A stretch of 64,000 bases of DNA from Sympetrum striolatum (taxonomy: Eukaryota; Arthropoda; Insecta; Odonata; Libellulidae). The stretch spans positions 53,762,939 through 53,826,938 of the forward strand of contig OX388351.1 of assembly GCA_947579665.1 (NCBI GenBank), read 5' to 3'. Made by a program: the position numbers and the translations under genes. Below, in pieces: positions 24,570-36,759 of the stretch. Below the pieces are notes generated by a model. It saw only the letters and a program-made list of their open reading frames with translations. It searched no databases and was not told the origin of the DNA. Every line of letters begins with the position of its first letter. Position 1 is the first letter of the stretch.

Positions 24570-25240
24570 ATATACAATCTGGTGATTTATGCGTCACATT
24601 TAAATAATTCCAGATGAGATATTTTGATCAATTCCTTCGCGTTATTGATCAGTATCGCAGTTATGATTTTCTTAGCCGATGACAAGTTAAAATTTTTAAG
24701 CATAAGATTTTCGTTAAGAATTCATCCGTCCAATTTACTTCGAGTAAAATAAATAGATGGATTCACAAGCAAATTTTGAATTAGAATTGGAAACATGCAA
24801 TTAATGGTATATGTACCTCATTGAATTCTTAATAATTAGTATTTTTCTACTAATATTCATTTGTACATACAACTAGATGTTTAAAATCTCCAAAAGTCTT
24901 CTTTGTCGGCGCTCCTAAAATTACTCCCCGTTAGTCCGAGAAAGCAAGGAAGCAATTATAATATATGATACCAAAAGCGCTTTTCGATGACAATGTCTTC
25001 CTTTTCGTCGTCGGGAAATGATTTAGATTACTGCCCTTTTAGTTTTGAAATTTTTGAAATAGAGTTTTATTATAATGTGGCAAAAATACATCGTCGTAGC
25101 ATTCAGATAGAGAAACAGAAAAAAACCACAATTGTTTTATTAGAGAATCTATGAGAAATCTACATTTTTAAATCACCGATCACTCAGCGGATGTATTAAT
25201 CTGCAATATTTAGCTGTCATTCCTTAACTTCTCCATCTGT
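24570..25240. other. AT-rich noncoding DNA, nothing recognised
   Basis: No landmark seen. Confidence 0.45.
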
Positions 25241-26130
25241 CCAAATTCTTATTTTATTCAATGAGTTTTCCTCAGAATTATATTAGAGTCGAATTCGTAC
25301 AAGTATTTTGATTGAGTTTTAAGCTGAGTTTCAGTTCTGGTTTTATTGGGAACTTCCGAAATGAAACATTGCGTCTTAGGAAATCTTTCGATCAACTCTC
25401 GCAAGTTTTGTTCGATTACATATTTCGAACTCGTAATTCGGCGAGTTATTTCATTTCCAGAAGCGGGAGATTCAGCGAAAAATCTCGTTATTGGGATTTC
25501 ATCATTTAATAAAAAAGGCGTTTGAAATTCGGAGCACGCGTAGCAGCCGATTCGAGTCACGTTGATTGTATCGAATGAAGGAAAAAATGACGAAACGAAT
25601 GGAGGAAAACCTTCGTCGAAAACAGCTCACGGGAATGAAGAATTTCCGGTACTTTCTACGCATCCTTTGTACGAAAGGAGAAAAAGACTTGGGAGGTCAT
25701 TTCCGGATGCGATATCTGGATCCCGGCCATGCACTGTTTAAACGGATTTTCGTGCACGGTCCCGTGACCGTGCAATCTCGGCCCTTCCCAATTCCACGCA
25801 CCGGACGATGGAAGATAAGAGCGAAGAAGGGGCGGAATAGATTGCGGTGCAAAGTGAAGCAATCGGGACTGAGTTTACATGAATGACCCCTCGATTAAAC
25901 TTTGGACTCAGCCGAGGTCCGATTCCGATGTCCTTCTGGAGAGTAGAGGGCGTTGCGGTTTTCCAAATGGAGAGTCGTCTTTCTTGAGGAATGAATGTTA
26001 CCGTTCTGCATTGATGAGCGCTGGAGTCTTGAACGTATCCATCGAGTTGCTCAAAAAAGCGCCGAAATTACGAGAAAGTTCTCTCAAGGGCTACATCCAC
26101 CTAGCGGTCCGAAATATATGGTAAAGGTTC
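25240..26130. other. GC-richer island with overlapping short open frames
   Basis: Forward frames of 106 codons (25566-25886) and 81 codons (25879-26124) and two reverse frames overlap here. The products are basic, show no domain, and no splice pair joins them. A near-palindrome TGCACGGTC-CCGT-GACCGTGCA occupies 25753-25774. A constrained regulatory block is possible and coding function is not supported. Confidence 0.3.
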
Positions 26131-26157
26131 GGTATTTTCTTCTCAGAAAGGAATAGT

Positions 26158-26345
26158 AGGGGAGACTGGGGTTAAGTGCCACCCTAAGACAAAATGTGAA
26201 TTTAGTTTACGTGTTTAGAAGGAAATACAATTGAAAATATTAAGCATGTAGTTTCGTTAGTGCAGAATCATAACCATCAATATATCAACAATATCTTGAA
26301 AGATTGGTTTTTTAAACTTTCGTAAAGTGGCCAGACTAGGTATGT
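26158..26345 (+). mobile_element. MITE copy 1 (GGGGAGACTGGGGT end), truncated
   Basis: Starts TAGGGGAGACTGGGGTTAAGTGCCACCCTAA and runs parallel to copy 2 at 26.60 kb, sharing TTTAGTTTAC, TTAGAAGGAAATACAATT, AAGCATGTAG, TTCGTTAG, GCAGAATCA and ATCAACAATATCTTGAAAGAT. It stops at GTGGCCAGACTAGG, where an unrelated repeat begins. Confidence 0.8.
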
Positions 26346-26600
26346 ATTTCTTTCAGAAAATATTAAAAACAACACAACCAGTTTCGACGTCACAGCGCCA
26401 ACTTTAAGTATGAGGAAGTGATTGGATTTGTAAATTCATTTTATTTAACGTGGTAAAATGAATTTCGAAGGATGATATCAGAGATTCAAAGCTAATTGAT
26501 CTGATTTTAACGAAAATAAATATGAAATTACTTGGTAGTTTCCACAAGAAATTTTACCTCACTTCACTACCGATTTCGATTCTCGCGATTCATCTTCGGG
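26346..26600 (-). mobile_element. repeat family with two hammerhead-like motifs (copy 1)
   Basis: Read on the minus strand this matches the forward copy at 47.89-48.17 kb in order. Shared words are GAAGATGAATCGCGAGAATCG, AGTGAAGT...AAAATTTCTTGTG, AACTACC, TTTGAATCTCTGA, AAATAAAATGAAT, CCAATCAC, TGTGACxTCGAAACTGGTTG and TTTTCTGAAAGAAATA. Each copy holds two CGAAA motifs about 200 bp apart. It has been inserted next to, or captured between, two MITE copies. A Penelope-like or related terminal repeat is inferred from the motif. Confidence 0.65.
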
Positions 26601-26830
26601 TAGGGGAGACTGGGGTAAAGTGGCCACCCTAAGGCAAAATGTGTGTTTAGTTTACTTGTTTAGAAGGAAATACAATTTAGACTTGCTAAGCATGTAGCTT
26701 CGTTAGCGCAGAATCAATAACCGTCTATATATCAACAATATCTTGAAAGATATTTTCGCCATTTTGGTTTTTTTCAACTCTTGTAAAGTGGCCACTTTGC
26801 GGGGTAAAGTGGCCAGGGGTAACCATTTTA
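26601..26830 (+). mobile_element. MITE copy 2 (GGGGAGACTGGGGT end)
   Basis: Starts TAGGGGAGACTGGGGTAAAGTGGCCACCCTAAGG and is colinear with copy 1. It extends further into GTGGCCACTTTGCGGGGTAAAGTGGCCAGGGG. Both resemble the terminal part of the complete TA-flanked element at 60.55 kb (GGGGAGACCC...AAAGTGGTCC). I did not find the far inverted repeat. Confidence 0.75.
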
Positions 26831-26834
26831 ACAT

Positions 26835-28085
26835 ACCATTTCATACAAAATCAAACTTATATTTGTATTATTAACTATTATAAATCAATATTTATGTATC
26901 ACTTAACAATAGATCAATAAGAAGTAATATGTTTTTGCTGTAATGCATAATTGCTTATTTTATTTGAAAAATGTCTTTGAAAAATATTTTAAAGCAAATG
27001 AAATATGGTCAATGTGTTGCCCAAACTGGGTATTTATTTCTGTTCTTGTTATCTACCAAGGCGTTTGTATTGTCTCAAATTCAGTTGCCACCATATAAAC
27101 TCTAGAAAGAAAGAGAAAGGGTTAGCCTTTTTCTTTTTCAATTTTATTTAAGGGTAGCTACCAAGTTTATTTATAACAACAGAATTTGTTAAGGGATCAA
27201 TCCCTGGGATAACAGCAATTTTTTTTTAGGCCCGGTATTATAAGGCATTGTTAGAAAGTATTTAGCCTTTATTTCGGTTAATCTTTACATTAACTCCATA
27301 TGATAATTGAAATTCAAGCCTTCCCTGGTATTTCAATTGCCGATTTGCTTGAGTACCAGATTAGGTAAGCTGTAAATCTTAAAATTGTTTAAGCGCAATG
27401 CATCATGGGTGTTAACAATCTTTATGGCGGACAAACATTAGAGCAATCCTCTCACCTCAGTTAATATTTAAAACTGTCGTTTCTTCGTGGAATCTTCGCA
27501 AAATTTTTAAAACATTTTTAATAAGTTGGTGTTTCTTTAGATACATATATCTAGTTTTTATTGCGTAGTTCCAAAATTTGACCAAGGATCTCAGACGTCT
27601 TAAAATATTTCACTATGATTTCCTGTATTGAAGACCTTCAATTGGCTTTTAATTCGTTTTGTTTTGCATCAAAATGTGTCGGGTCTCAGCTTTCTTCGTG
27701 AATGCGATGATATGGGAACTACTGCCACTGAAAATCATAAAACAACTACTTTAGTATCTAATCTCTAACAAATGATATGGAAAAATATTTCCATTGATTC
27801 GCCTTTTATGAAATATTTCAGTATTAAATTATTTTCCGAATCCTTGCTGTTGAATTAAAAAATTCTGCGGTGCGATAGAGATTAAGATACATAACGTTAA
27901 AGTCGACGTTTGAAGTAATGTGGCACGTTCCCTTACATAACTCGCCAAGATCAGAGGGACCTGTTACTTCACTTCAACGATAATGTTAAATTAAGATAAT
28001 AAGTTCTTCTCCCGGATAAATTCTTTATGTTGTAAATTCCTATATCTCTTAAAAAGCTAAATATATTTATGATGTATTTTAATCG
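26835..28085. other. AT-rich noncoding DNA, nothing recognised
   Basis: No gene or repeat landmark was found. Confidence 0.45.
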
Positions 28086-28089
28086 GAGT

Positions 28090-28250
28090 AAATGAGAGTC
28101 GACTAAATATATGGGTGCAAGGGATTGCATATATAATGCAAGGGAAAAATCTGGGAGAAAGATAAAGGCAAAATATGTCAGATGACGTAAAGGGAGGGCG
28201 AAAGAAATGGCGTTTAATAGGAAATATTAAGGCATATGAATCTAACGAAA
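28090..28250 (+). mobile_element. LINE remnant, C-terminal tail (RTE-like)
   Basis: Forward frames contain RQNMSDDVKGG and, one base shifted, KEMAFNRKY, equivalent to the K/R-rich, D-D-x-K-x-G-x-x-Y-K-E-M-x-x-A-x-N-R tail of the 16.5-kb copy. Stops upstream show decay. Confidence 0.55.
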
Positions 28251-28254
28251 AGTA

Positions 28255-30400
28255 AATAAGGTCGGAATTTTTAACATGTTTGATTTCGCCTAAAATAAAA
28301 TTTTTGAAGATAAATGTATTAATGTTCAGCCTTGAGATTGCTAATATCAAAACCGATTACTCCTCTTGTATTTATGAGAAAATCCTCGGTATTTTGAATG
28401 GTGTTGGATTCTGAAAAGGGATGAATATTGACGTAGAATGAAAAAAAGATCGGATTCATGAATGGTACAGAATTTATGGTGTTGAGTTGGATAAAGTTGA
28501 TTGGGAATATTTCCACTATTTTTTGCTATAAAGGAAGGAAAAATTTACAAAGCTATTGTATACGGACGAACTCATCCCATGTCATCGTAGCTTGTCTTTC
28601 AAAAAGCAGGTCAATGGGTATAATTCTCTGCAAGCATAACTCGCAGAGCGGCAGGATTCATCAACAAACTTTTGTTTTATGATCCGACTTTAATCCTGGA
28701 CTCTGGTATTAGACAAGCTATCATTCCACCTGCTTCTACTTTTTCTAGAGCAACTTTTTACGTTACCGTGGGTCTCCCTATCTTTATAAAGTTCGCCTCT
28801 TATCTAATACGTGTCATTTCCTGAAATTATCCCAGTCCCCAATTTTCTTTCTGTTAATCCTTTGATATCGTGTTCCCGGTTGATAACGTATCATGCATCG
28901 CTGTCAACTTGTTTCCATTCTGTCAATTTTCTCCTACTCTTGATTCCTCGGATTTATCGCAATCTCAGAGATTAAGTATAGAGAAGCTTGTCTGTATTAC
29001 TGTGTTTTATGACGTAGATCGGGGAGTAATCAGGTTGGGCGTACGAAATATAACTGAAACGTGAGAATCAGTTATAATCCAGGCATCTGTAATGACTTTG
29101 TATTTTTATTCGTACATTTATTTATGAATTGATGCATATAATTAACTTCAATAATAAATAAAACAAGAAAAATCGTTCATCGTTATAACGAAACATATAT
29201 CTGGTTGAATCTCTTCATAATTAAATAAAACTTAAGCAACAAAATTTGAGTAATTCAACAAAATTTTTCTAGAATTAGTAACATTTTGTTGTAAAATTTT
29301 TATTAAATTCGTTAATCGTCAGTTGAAATGACCAGAGTAGAACGTTAGGTAGATTTATATTTCATTGCAGGCATTGTTATTTTATAAAGTAAATTTGAGA
29401 TTAGGGGGCGGTTACATAAGGAAGAAAATTATAAAAAAATGTTTTATAATTTTATCAATATACGTTGTTTTCAGTACTAGTAGCGAAAACTCTGACGGTG
29501 CATTGACTTTTCGTCAAATTAACATAATAAATTTAATAAATACTTACGTTGCTATCAATACAATTTTGGTTGCCATAACAGTTAGTCTGAGTTATTTTTA
29601 CTTTTCGAAATTTAGTCGGTCACTGAATTGACGATTAAATGAGAGTCACCTCGGAAATCACCAAGAAGATAAATAAGTAACCGAAACGTTTCGAATAACT
29701 ATATACTACATTTATATTTGATTTATTTTTATGGACTGAAGTTGACGAATATAGACGGATAAAGGCGGAAAGTCTCATTAATTAATTATATTACATGGAA
29801 ACGTTTAATCGATTCCTTGGTTCACCCCAGGGTTTTTTCAATATGGTAATCTTGTTCTTAAGGCTGTCTACCATAGAGACAATCAACTTAGTTTTCTGTC
29901 GTTTTTGACGACCTGCTCATCTAGTAATACACTCATTGTCATTATTTAACAGCAAATTTCTTCATTTTCCCAAAATTTCCAACTTAAAGCCTTTTCCCGT
30001 ATGCTTTGTCTTCTTATTGAATTCCACCCTTCTAATATCATCTTTATGGGACTACTATTCTAAGAATGACGAGGAAGTGTTTCGTTCTTCTCTTTTGTTG
30101 AGCAATATTTCGTAAACGTGACCCAAAGATTTCATTACTTTTCATTTCATTACATTTCATGGATTTCATTCTTGGATTATGGTAGATATGGTCTTACAAT
30201 TAGCGAAAACAAGTTACAAAGGTTTAATCCATCGTATATTTGAATTAAATTTATTAGTAATTTCTAATGTTTTAAATTTTCAATATATTCTTAGTAAATC
30301 CTTTTATGTTCTGTTCTTCCTGACTTTCGTATTATTTTGTTTACTTTTTCTTTAACAGAAAAATATGTCCCCAATTATATACCAATATATAATTATATAT
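28255..30400. other. AT-rich noncoding DNA, nothing recognised
   Basis: Short open frames without motifs. No RNA gene was seen. Confidence 0.45.
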
Positions 30401-30405
30401 TTCGT

Positions 30406-30440
30406 CTATATTATTAATTATAATACAATTAATAATATAG
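30406..30440. repeat. perfect 14-bp inverted repeat, A/T-rich hairpin
   Basis: CTATATTATTAATT and its exact inverse flank the 7-nt loop ATAATAC. It is a possible cruciform or small foldback remnant. Confidence 0.85.
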
Positions 30441-30444
30441 AAAA

Positions 30445-32635
30445 TCAATGAATATACTTAATGAATCAAAAAAATATATAAATAATATGAAATTTGTAGG
30501 ACGTAAATAGTTACCATTCCAGTACATGTAAAAATTCGTAAATGCCGTGTAAAAAAAAGGGTTGGCTTCCACTACTGTAATATATATATGAGATAGAATG
30601 GTTATTTTAATATACAATTTCATATCTTAGGTGTTTATTGCGCCGTAAATTGTCGTGTAATCTCCGTATGCCCCATATTATTTTTACCCATATGTTTGGG
30701 CCTTTAGCTTGCATGCCGTAACAGGCACGCAATACAATTTCTCTCGTCATGCAAACGTGACTGAGAAATGATCGATGGGTTCTTGGAAAGATTTAGTGGT
30801 GTGGAGATGTAGTAAATCATTTATTATAAATGCCATTTTCATCGCTATCAGCTTCGTGTTTTGGTCAGTGATCCGTAAATTCATTTATAAGTTGGAAACG
30901 CGAGATAATTTTAGAACACGCGCAGTAATCTCAAATAGATTCCAATCTAGGTACCTACTTTAACTTAAGTTTTTGGATTCAATTTATACTGGGTTTGCCT
31001 TTTTCGACAGATATTTACCTACGAAATATTTCGCTTGAGCAAAATGTGGTTATCTGACGTCTCGTTAAAATAACAACTCTGTCGTTTATCTCTGTTATGT
31101 ATACGGAGTCAATAATTAAAATATTAACATTATTTATGGAGTATAACAGGACCATGAGATCTATCATGAGGGTTACCAAATAACTAGGAACTCATAATAC
31201 GGTTGCAAACAATTCAGCTTTTATTAGCTGCACGCTTAAGAAGGCCTAAGATCTTATTGATTATATAACATTTAGATTCTGATTTTTAACGTTTTAAAAC
31301 AATAATATTCCGAGATAATGTAAAATTAATGTTTATCATGTGTATATTTTCACATTATTTACAAATATCTATTATTATCAATTAAATATGTATTAATATA
31401 TAGGAATATAACATTATTATAAGAATTAAAACTATTGTTGTAATTTTATCATTATAAACGTGTATTTTCAAATCTTGCTGATTTAATTTTTGAGGAAAAT
31501 TATCTTCTTACTATCGATTCTTATATTAATGACATTGATTGTAGGACGAACGAGTGAATTTTTTTTTGTCGAAAGAAATCTTTTGAAATCTCATCCTCCT
31601 CTTTTCACGTTTGGCATTTTCGAATTTTTGAAATAGTTCAACTCAATTGTTTTTCTTTTGATACTTCAGAAGTTCGACCCGAGTTCGGCCATAAATCTCG
31701 GTAGCTTTCCGTAGGAGCAGAGTGTAGATAAATCAATTGGCGAGAAAGAGATAAACCAGAATTTTTCAAGCTCGGGAAGGAACAGGAAATATAGATGGGG
31801 TAGTAATAGCCATTCCCCGAGGTAAGAAAGCAAAGATTTCCATAGGTGTCAACTTGCATGAAATATGCTTGCAGGTCGCAGTTGTCAATTTGGAAACGGT
31901 GACTTGAGTTTTAGAAGAAATTGAGGAAATGACGTTAACTTTATTCGAACGTCATTGTGTTATTAATTTTCCCAAAACCCAGGGAGATGTTGTAAACATT
32001 CTTATACAGTTAGAATTTTTATTATAAACGTTGTGAATTAGTAGTTATAATTTGAAACCCCATTAAATTTGTGGTTGATGTTTGAAAACCGTTATTTCGC
32101 AGTGGAGGGTACCGTGGATGCTATTCCTATTTCATATTTTTTTAGAAAGGGTGTAAATTTTTTATCTACACTTCTAAGTTCTCTTACGGTGTTCGCTCTA
32201 TTACTTTTTTGTTCTCGCTCCTGTTCCTGCACCGTGTGTATTCTCCGAGTTTAAATCTAGACACATTTACCTTCGTTGAGATGATTTTCCGAGTTGCGTG
32301 AATTTTTTTATACCATTGAGTAATGTGTGCTGAGGTACGAGACCTCTACAATTATTTTATAATTAATTTATATTTGATTACTAGTCTTTGAGTATACATT
32401 GTTATAGTAACTAATTTAATTATGTTCTAAATGCCCCTTTAGTAATAAATCAGTACCTACCTACCCTTCGTACATTTTTCGAAAATATTTTAAAAAGTCT
32501 TTTAGCATATTCCTCCGAAAATGTTCAAAATGAACTAAACATAATTAAAAGCATCGCCAGCACCAATGGCTACAGAACAGTTTTAATTGATAGGCTCCTT
32601 TAGAAGAAGTTGAGTAAATCATGCATCAAAAAATT
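30445..32635. other. AT-rich noncoding DNA, nothing recognised
   Basis: No landmark was recognised. A reverse open frame of 73 codons at 31638-31859 has no motif. Confidence 0.45.
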
Positions 32636-32739
32636 TTTTTCATCTTTCACACCTTCAGCTATAGACCACCCGAAGTGGTGTGGATTTAGTTTGTTGACAG
32701 CCAATCCCTCAAAATAGCAAAAAATTCCCCAAAAAAAAC

Positions 32740-33325
32740 ATCAGACCCGCCTTCTACAACCCGAAGAATCTCCGCTATTTTTTAAACAATCAAAACGGTA
32801 AATTCGATCCCTTCAGATGTTCCTGCATAAACAAGTTAACTTGTGATGATTCTGACGCAGTATACGTAGGTCAAACGGGTCTCAGTTTTTCTATCCGCAT
32901 AAGAGGTCTTTTGATAACAGGTAGTTTGATTCCCACTTTGCTAAACATCTACTTTTTAACAATCATACCTCTTCCTTTCAGCCCATTATCCTTAACTATC
33001 GTACACTTCGCTGCTCTTCACACGTGGACGACAGTAACATAAGCGCCATGTTTGTTTTATAGTTTATGCTTCTCTCGCTAGAGCTGCACATGAAAACAAA
33101 ATACCCTCTATAGCGCAAACTTTAACTACATCGTCGTGAAATTTCAACATTCCAGCTGCAATACCAGGGTAGATAACAATTATTGTGCGTTACGTTCCGA
33201 TCTGCCCTCGTATATAGACAAAGAACATAAGATGCGGCAGATTCTGATTCACCGATTATCTGGAAAAACAGTTACAAACGAATACCTCCTAGCAAACAAT
33301 TCTCTCCTTCTCTTATGCACCCTCC
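32740..33325 (+). pseudogene. Penelope-like element ORF remnant with GIY-YIG endonuclease segment
   Basis: A forward frame from about 32752 reads YNPKNLRYFLNNQNGKFDPF, then a Cys-x-Cys segment, then DAVYVGQTGLSFSIRIR. V-Y-V-G-Q-T-G is the GIY-YIG-type core that is fused to the reverse transcriptase in Penelope-like elements. After a frame shift and a stop, DSHFAKHLLFNNHTSSFQ continues the expected endonuclease tail (S-H-F-A-K-H). A further frame from 33136 ends near 33330 with MRQILIHRL and NEYLLANNS. The reverse-transcriptase domain is absent, so this is a 5'-truncated, frame-broken copy. GIY-YIG domains also exist in host repair proteins, but the context favours a retroelement. Confidence 0.8.
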
Positions 33326-33447
33326 CTCACCCTTCTACAACCCCACCTTCAATACCTACTACCCCTTCTTTCCCCTGTTCCCCTCCGTTAGAAGAGAGTG
33401 GGGTCCGGCCAGGCGTTACATGTGTACCTGGTACATACGTGTGGGGA

Positions 33448-33458
33448 GGGGGGGGGGG
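33448..33458. repeat. G11 homopolymer
   Basis: Eleven consecutive G after GTGGGGA, within the Penelope-like remnant region. Its length may be unreliable in assembly. Confidence 0.9.
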
Positions 33459-33540
33459 TCGAAAATTGGAGAATTTTGCGTAACGTAATTTGTGTACGAC
33501 CCCTTAACTCACATATATGAATCTTTGTGTTTTCCTAACT

Positions 33541-33720
33541 CCGAACCTGATGATGGTCGAACGAGCCGAAACAGGTCGTTGTTTTTAGTGTTTTTAACTT
33601 GTGGTTGTGTATCAGTTTCTTTTATTTTATTTTTATTTGTGAAAATAAATTGATTTTGTCATGAAAATGAACTTTATTCAGTCAAGCATGAAATTATTGA
33701 GTTTATAAGTACTTTTAATT
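33541..33720 (+). mobile_element. Penelope-like terminal region with hammerhead-like motif
   Basis: CTGATGA (33547-33553), a short stem GGT/GCC, GAAAC (33568-33572) and GTC (33575-33577) follow in hammerhead order. AAC before and GTT after can form a 3-bp helix I. Helix III would be only 2 bp (AC/GT), as in the minimal hammerheads reported from Penelope-like elements. One extra T after CTGATGA departs from the strict consensus. The tail to 33720 recurs at 24.49 kb. Confidence 0.45.
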
Positions 33721-33724
33721 TTAC

Positions 33725-34455
33725 ATTGCACTAAAAGCTCGGCTTCATCTGGAAAAACCTATCTATGGTGGAGGTGTCCATAAGAACTTAAGTAATAAGT
33801 TTGCGGACATAATTATAAGCATCATTCTTATTGTACTCAGTGCTTATTGATTGCGCATTTACAGTAAACTTGAGAGTAAATTAAAATCTCATATTTTGTA
33901 GTATCTTATGAAGATATACATCCATACAAACATCTTTATAGGTAGAAAATTGAGCTATTTGTTTCCATCTACCATTCAACCCATTTTCAGAACTCAGATA
34001 TGCTATAATACGTCCTATTTCCAATTTTTCATCCAGCCCATCTTCACTTTTTTTACAGTAATTAATTATATGAGATAGTATGAGAAAAATTAAAGAATGT
34101 GTATATGGAGAATATGAAAGAGATCCGAAAGGACAACATCATCCACAACATGATGTTTATTGTTAATTAATATAAGGACGATAAATAATAATACATTTTG
34201 TTCAATATTTATGAGCTCATTAACTATACATTTAGTTTTCGTGTAGTTTATTGACGATGTTTTCTTACAGATACGAAGTGGAAGGGAAGTCTTATCTAGT
34301 TGAATCTTTATTATTTACACTGCCATACGTTTAATATGTTCCAATATTTACATCTTAATGTCTATGTATTATGTAGTGTATTATGGCTATTTTTTAATAA
34401 GTTAACATTTACAAAATCCTTAAGTAACTGTGCACTCTAATTAGAAAGGGAAACT
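33725..34455. other. AT-rich noncoding DNA, nothing recognised
   Basis: No landmark seen. Confidence 0.45.
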
Positions 34456-34469
34456 TAAAAATGAATTTA

Positions 34470-34545
34470 AGCATGACATTTGCCCAAAAACGGGATGGAA
34501 ACCCCTCCAAAAACCTCCCGTAGGCTGTACAATTAAATTACTCTA
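34470..34545. repeat. dispersed repeat shared with 53.13 kb
   Basis: CATTTGCCC-AAAA-CGGGATGGAAACCCCTCC-AAAAACCTCCC-TAGG recurs, diverged, at 53133-53205 as GCATTTGCCCTAAAAGTGAAGGAAATCCCTC...AAACCTCCCTTAGG. Both copies lead into AT-rich sequence with ACATA/CATA words. It may be the body of a SINE without its head. Confidence 0.6.
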
Positions 34546-34849
34546 TACATATTATAAGTACATAAGGTATAAAATCTATCATACATAAAATATATATATG
34601 ATCTATCATTTAACTAAAATAATACAGTACATGGTAAAGAATCTACATAGTCACATACATTGTGTTATCAAAGGAAGAATTTGTCACAGCAGAATAATTC
34701 CCGCAAATAGAAGGAGGGTTACATATCATCGTTTGGCGTGTAGTAAGGTTTTTCTCTATAAATTAGGATCCCGTAAAGGGGAGAAGTTTGGGGTGGGTCT
34801 CTATGGAATATGTGTACACTTGTTTGGTAGTTAAATCACTCAGGATACT

Positions 34850-35440
34850 CCGTATTTCGGCGGCAAAAACACTTTCACCCTCGTTGAATTTCCACGTGCA
34901 TCCCTCCCTCGCGAAATGAAATATATTGAATGGAAAAATCTATAACGTAGGGAGCATTCATCATCCGCTCCATAAAAGATCAGTTTTTCATTAATCTCAC
35001 CTCCTAGAATTTTTTATAATGCTCCAAGAGAAATTGCTTTCCTCCACTTAAAACGCCTTGCAGTGAGCTGAGAACTCTCTCGCATGAAGCTGATAAGAAT
35101 ATTGATTAGACCGCCCGGAATTTAGGGTGTGGGCGATTTTTTTTCAGGAAAGCTGATTTTCGGATCTCCGGCGCAGCACTTTCTGGAGTGGGTGCCTTCC
35201 CAAAAGGGAAAGTCCATTTCAAGGGCCTAGAGTATTTTTAGTCGTCGCGTATCTCTTTTTCGCAGCAATCCCGCCACTCGTCCTCTCTCTCGAGGGCCAT
35301 TGTTTTTTTCCTTTTAAAACCCTTTTACCGCGCAGACCAACTGATCCCCTTTTACGCCAAAGCCGAACCAGATGTACCGGAAAACTGGCGGGGGAGAAGT
35401 GGATTGATTTCTTTAGGTCCGACTGATTCGACGGCATTAC
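34850..35440. other. GC-richer island, no gene recognised
   Basis: CpG-containing stretch with a reverse 72-codon open frame rich in Lys/Arg. There is no motif and no splice pair. Confidence 0.3.
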
Positions 35441-36004
35441 CGGAATCCTTTATGTTTTATAGTTAGGGTTATAACGTCTTAAGGATCGTTTCATGTTTGC
35501 CGAAGATTCCTTAACTCGGAACAAAGTAAATGACGGGCTTATGTTGAGCGAGGAAACGTTGCAAGGGTACAAGGAGGTAATGCTCTTTACTTATACTGCT
35601 GCAAAACTATAGTTGAGCTATATGCCTAATGGTAGTATCCAATATTTACGCATAAAATATACGTATACATGCATGATTACGTGTGAAACACGTATTAGAC
35701 ATATGTAAGGTCTATTAGGTCTTTATTAAGGCGAGATTGAGACTGAAAAGTCTTTTCTTCCAATTAACCTTTCGTCAATGACAATATATACATACATAAA
35801 AAGTTTTATGTAGGTGAATAGAGATAGAGAGGAAAGCTAAAAAAAGGAGTGAATGTAAAATAAGCTAAGGTGATATCTTAGGAAAAAAAGATCCACTGCA
35901 GGAAAACACCCGCATAGAAGGGGGTTGAGAAAAACCTGCGCAAACCTACTGATAGTACAAGCTAAAAATGTAAAAGAAAGCTGTGTATAACATGGAAATT
36001 ACAA

Positions 36005-36220
36005 AAGCAATAATAAAATAAAATCAGAGGCAGGAAAAATTGCAATACTAAACAATGAGAATATAATAAATATGACAAAAACATAAGATAAAGCATTCAA
36101 ACGAAATTACAGAAAAATAATAAAATAAAAAGAGGAAGTTGCAGGAATACACTATGAGAAAATAATAAATATGATAAAAAATAAAAGAAAACATTCAAAT
36201 AATGATTTTTTCAAATGAAG
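36005..36220. repeat. imperfect tandem duplication, about 108 bp
   Basis: AATAATAAAATAAAA...GAGGCAGG...ATGAGAATATAATAAATATGACAAAAA...AAGCATTCAAA recurs from about 36115 as AATAATAAAATAAAAAGAGGAAG...ATGAGAAAATAATAAATATGATAAAAA...AACATTCAAA. Confidence 0.7.
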
Positions 36221-36329
36221 CTTACTAAAATTACATGTGAAAAATTTAACAGCTAATAAAAAATGGTAAATTAATAAATACGATTGGAAAATTGTATAAA
36301 ATAAAAGACATTCGTACAAGGTATGCATA

Positions 36330-36690
36330 CAATATACATACACCACTTCTTTTTACAGAATGTGTGCTGTATGCATAAAACATGCCCACTAATACATGAT
36401 ACATATATTCGACATGCATTCATCATTCATATTAAATTCATATAAAATTCACACTACCTGTAAATTACAAGCATACGACTTGTAAACAACATGATCACAA
36501 CTTGCATGCGACACACATACGTCATTCATCACCATTCATACGATATTCATACAGCATTCATATAATATGCATAGGACATGGGTACGACAAGTATAAGACT
36601 TGTATACAACATGCTTACGACTTGCTAAAGACATACGTAAATGATTCATACGAAGTTCATACAACATACATTCATAAACCAATAAAAAAT
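36330..36690. repeat. degenerate CATTCATAC / CATACGACTTG repeat with about 120-bp higher-order period
   Basis: Variants of CATTCATACRA and CATACGACTTG alternate over about 360 bp. ACAAGCATACGACTTGTAAACAACATG (36468) recurs about 120 bp later as ACAAGTATAAGACTTGTATACAACATG (36588). The overlapping open frames on both strands are made of repeat words only. Confidence 0.75.
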
Positions 36691-36759
36691 GGTAATTTTG
36701 TAGGTTGAATTTGAATTTTTCAGGGATTTGATAGGCCACTGCTACCGTAGCAACCATTG

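Noticed and set aside
33136..33483. 115-codon frame as a new gene
   Set aside because: Its first half is in line with the Penelope-like remnant tail, and its end is proline- and glycine-rich sequence from pyrimidine and G runs.
36152..36346. Reverse 64-codon hydrophobic frame
   Set aside because: Poly-Phe/Leu/Ile composition from A-rich tandem repeat; low complexity.
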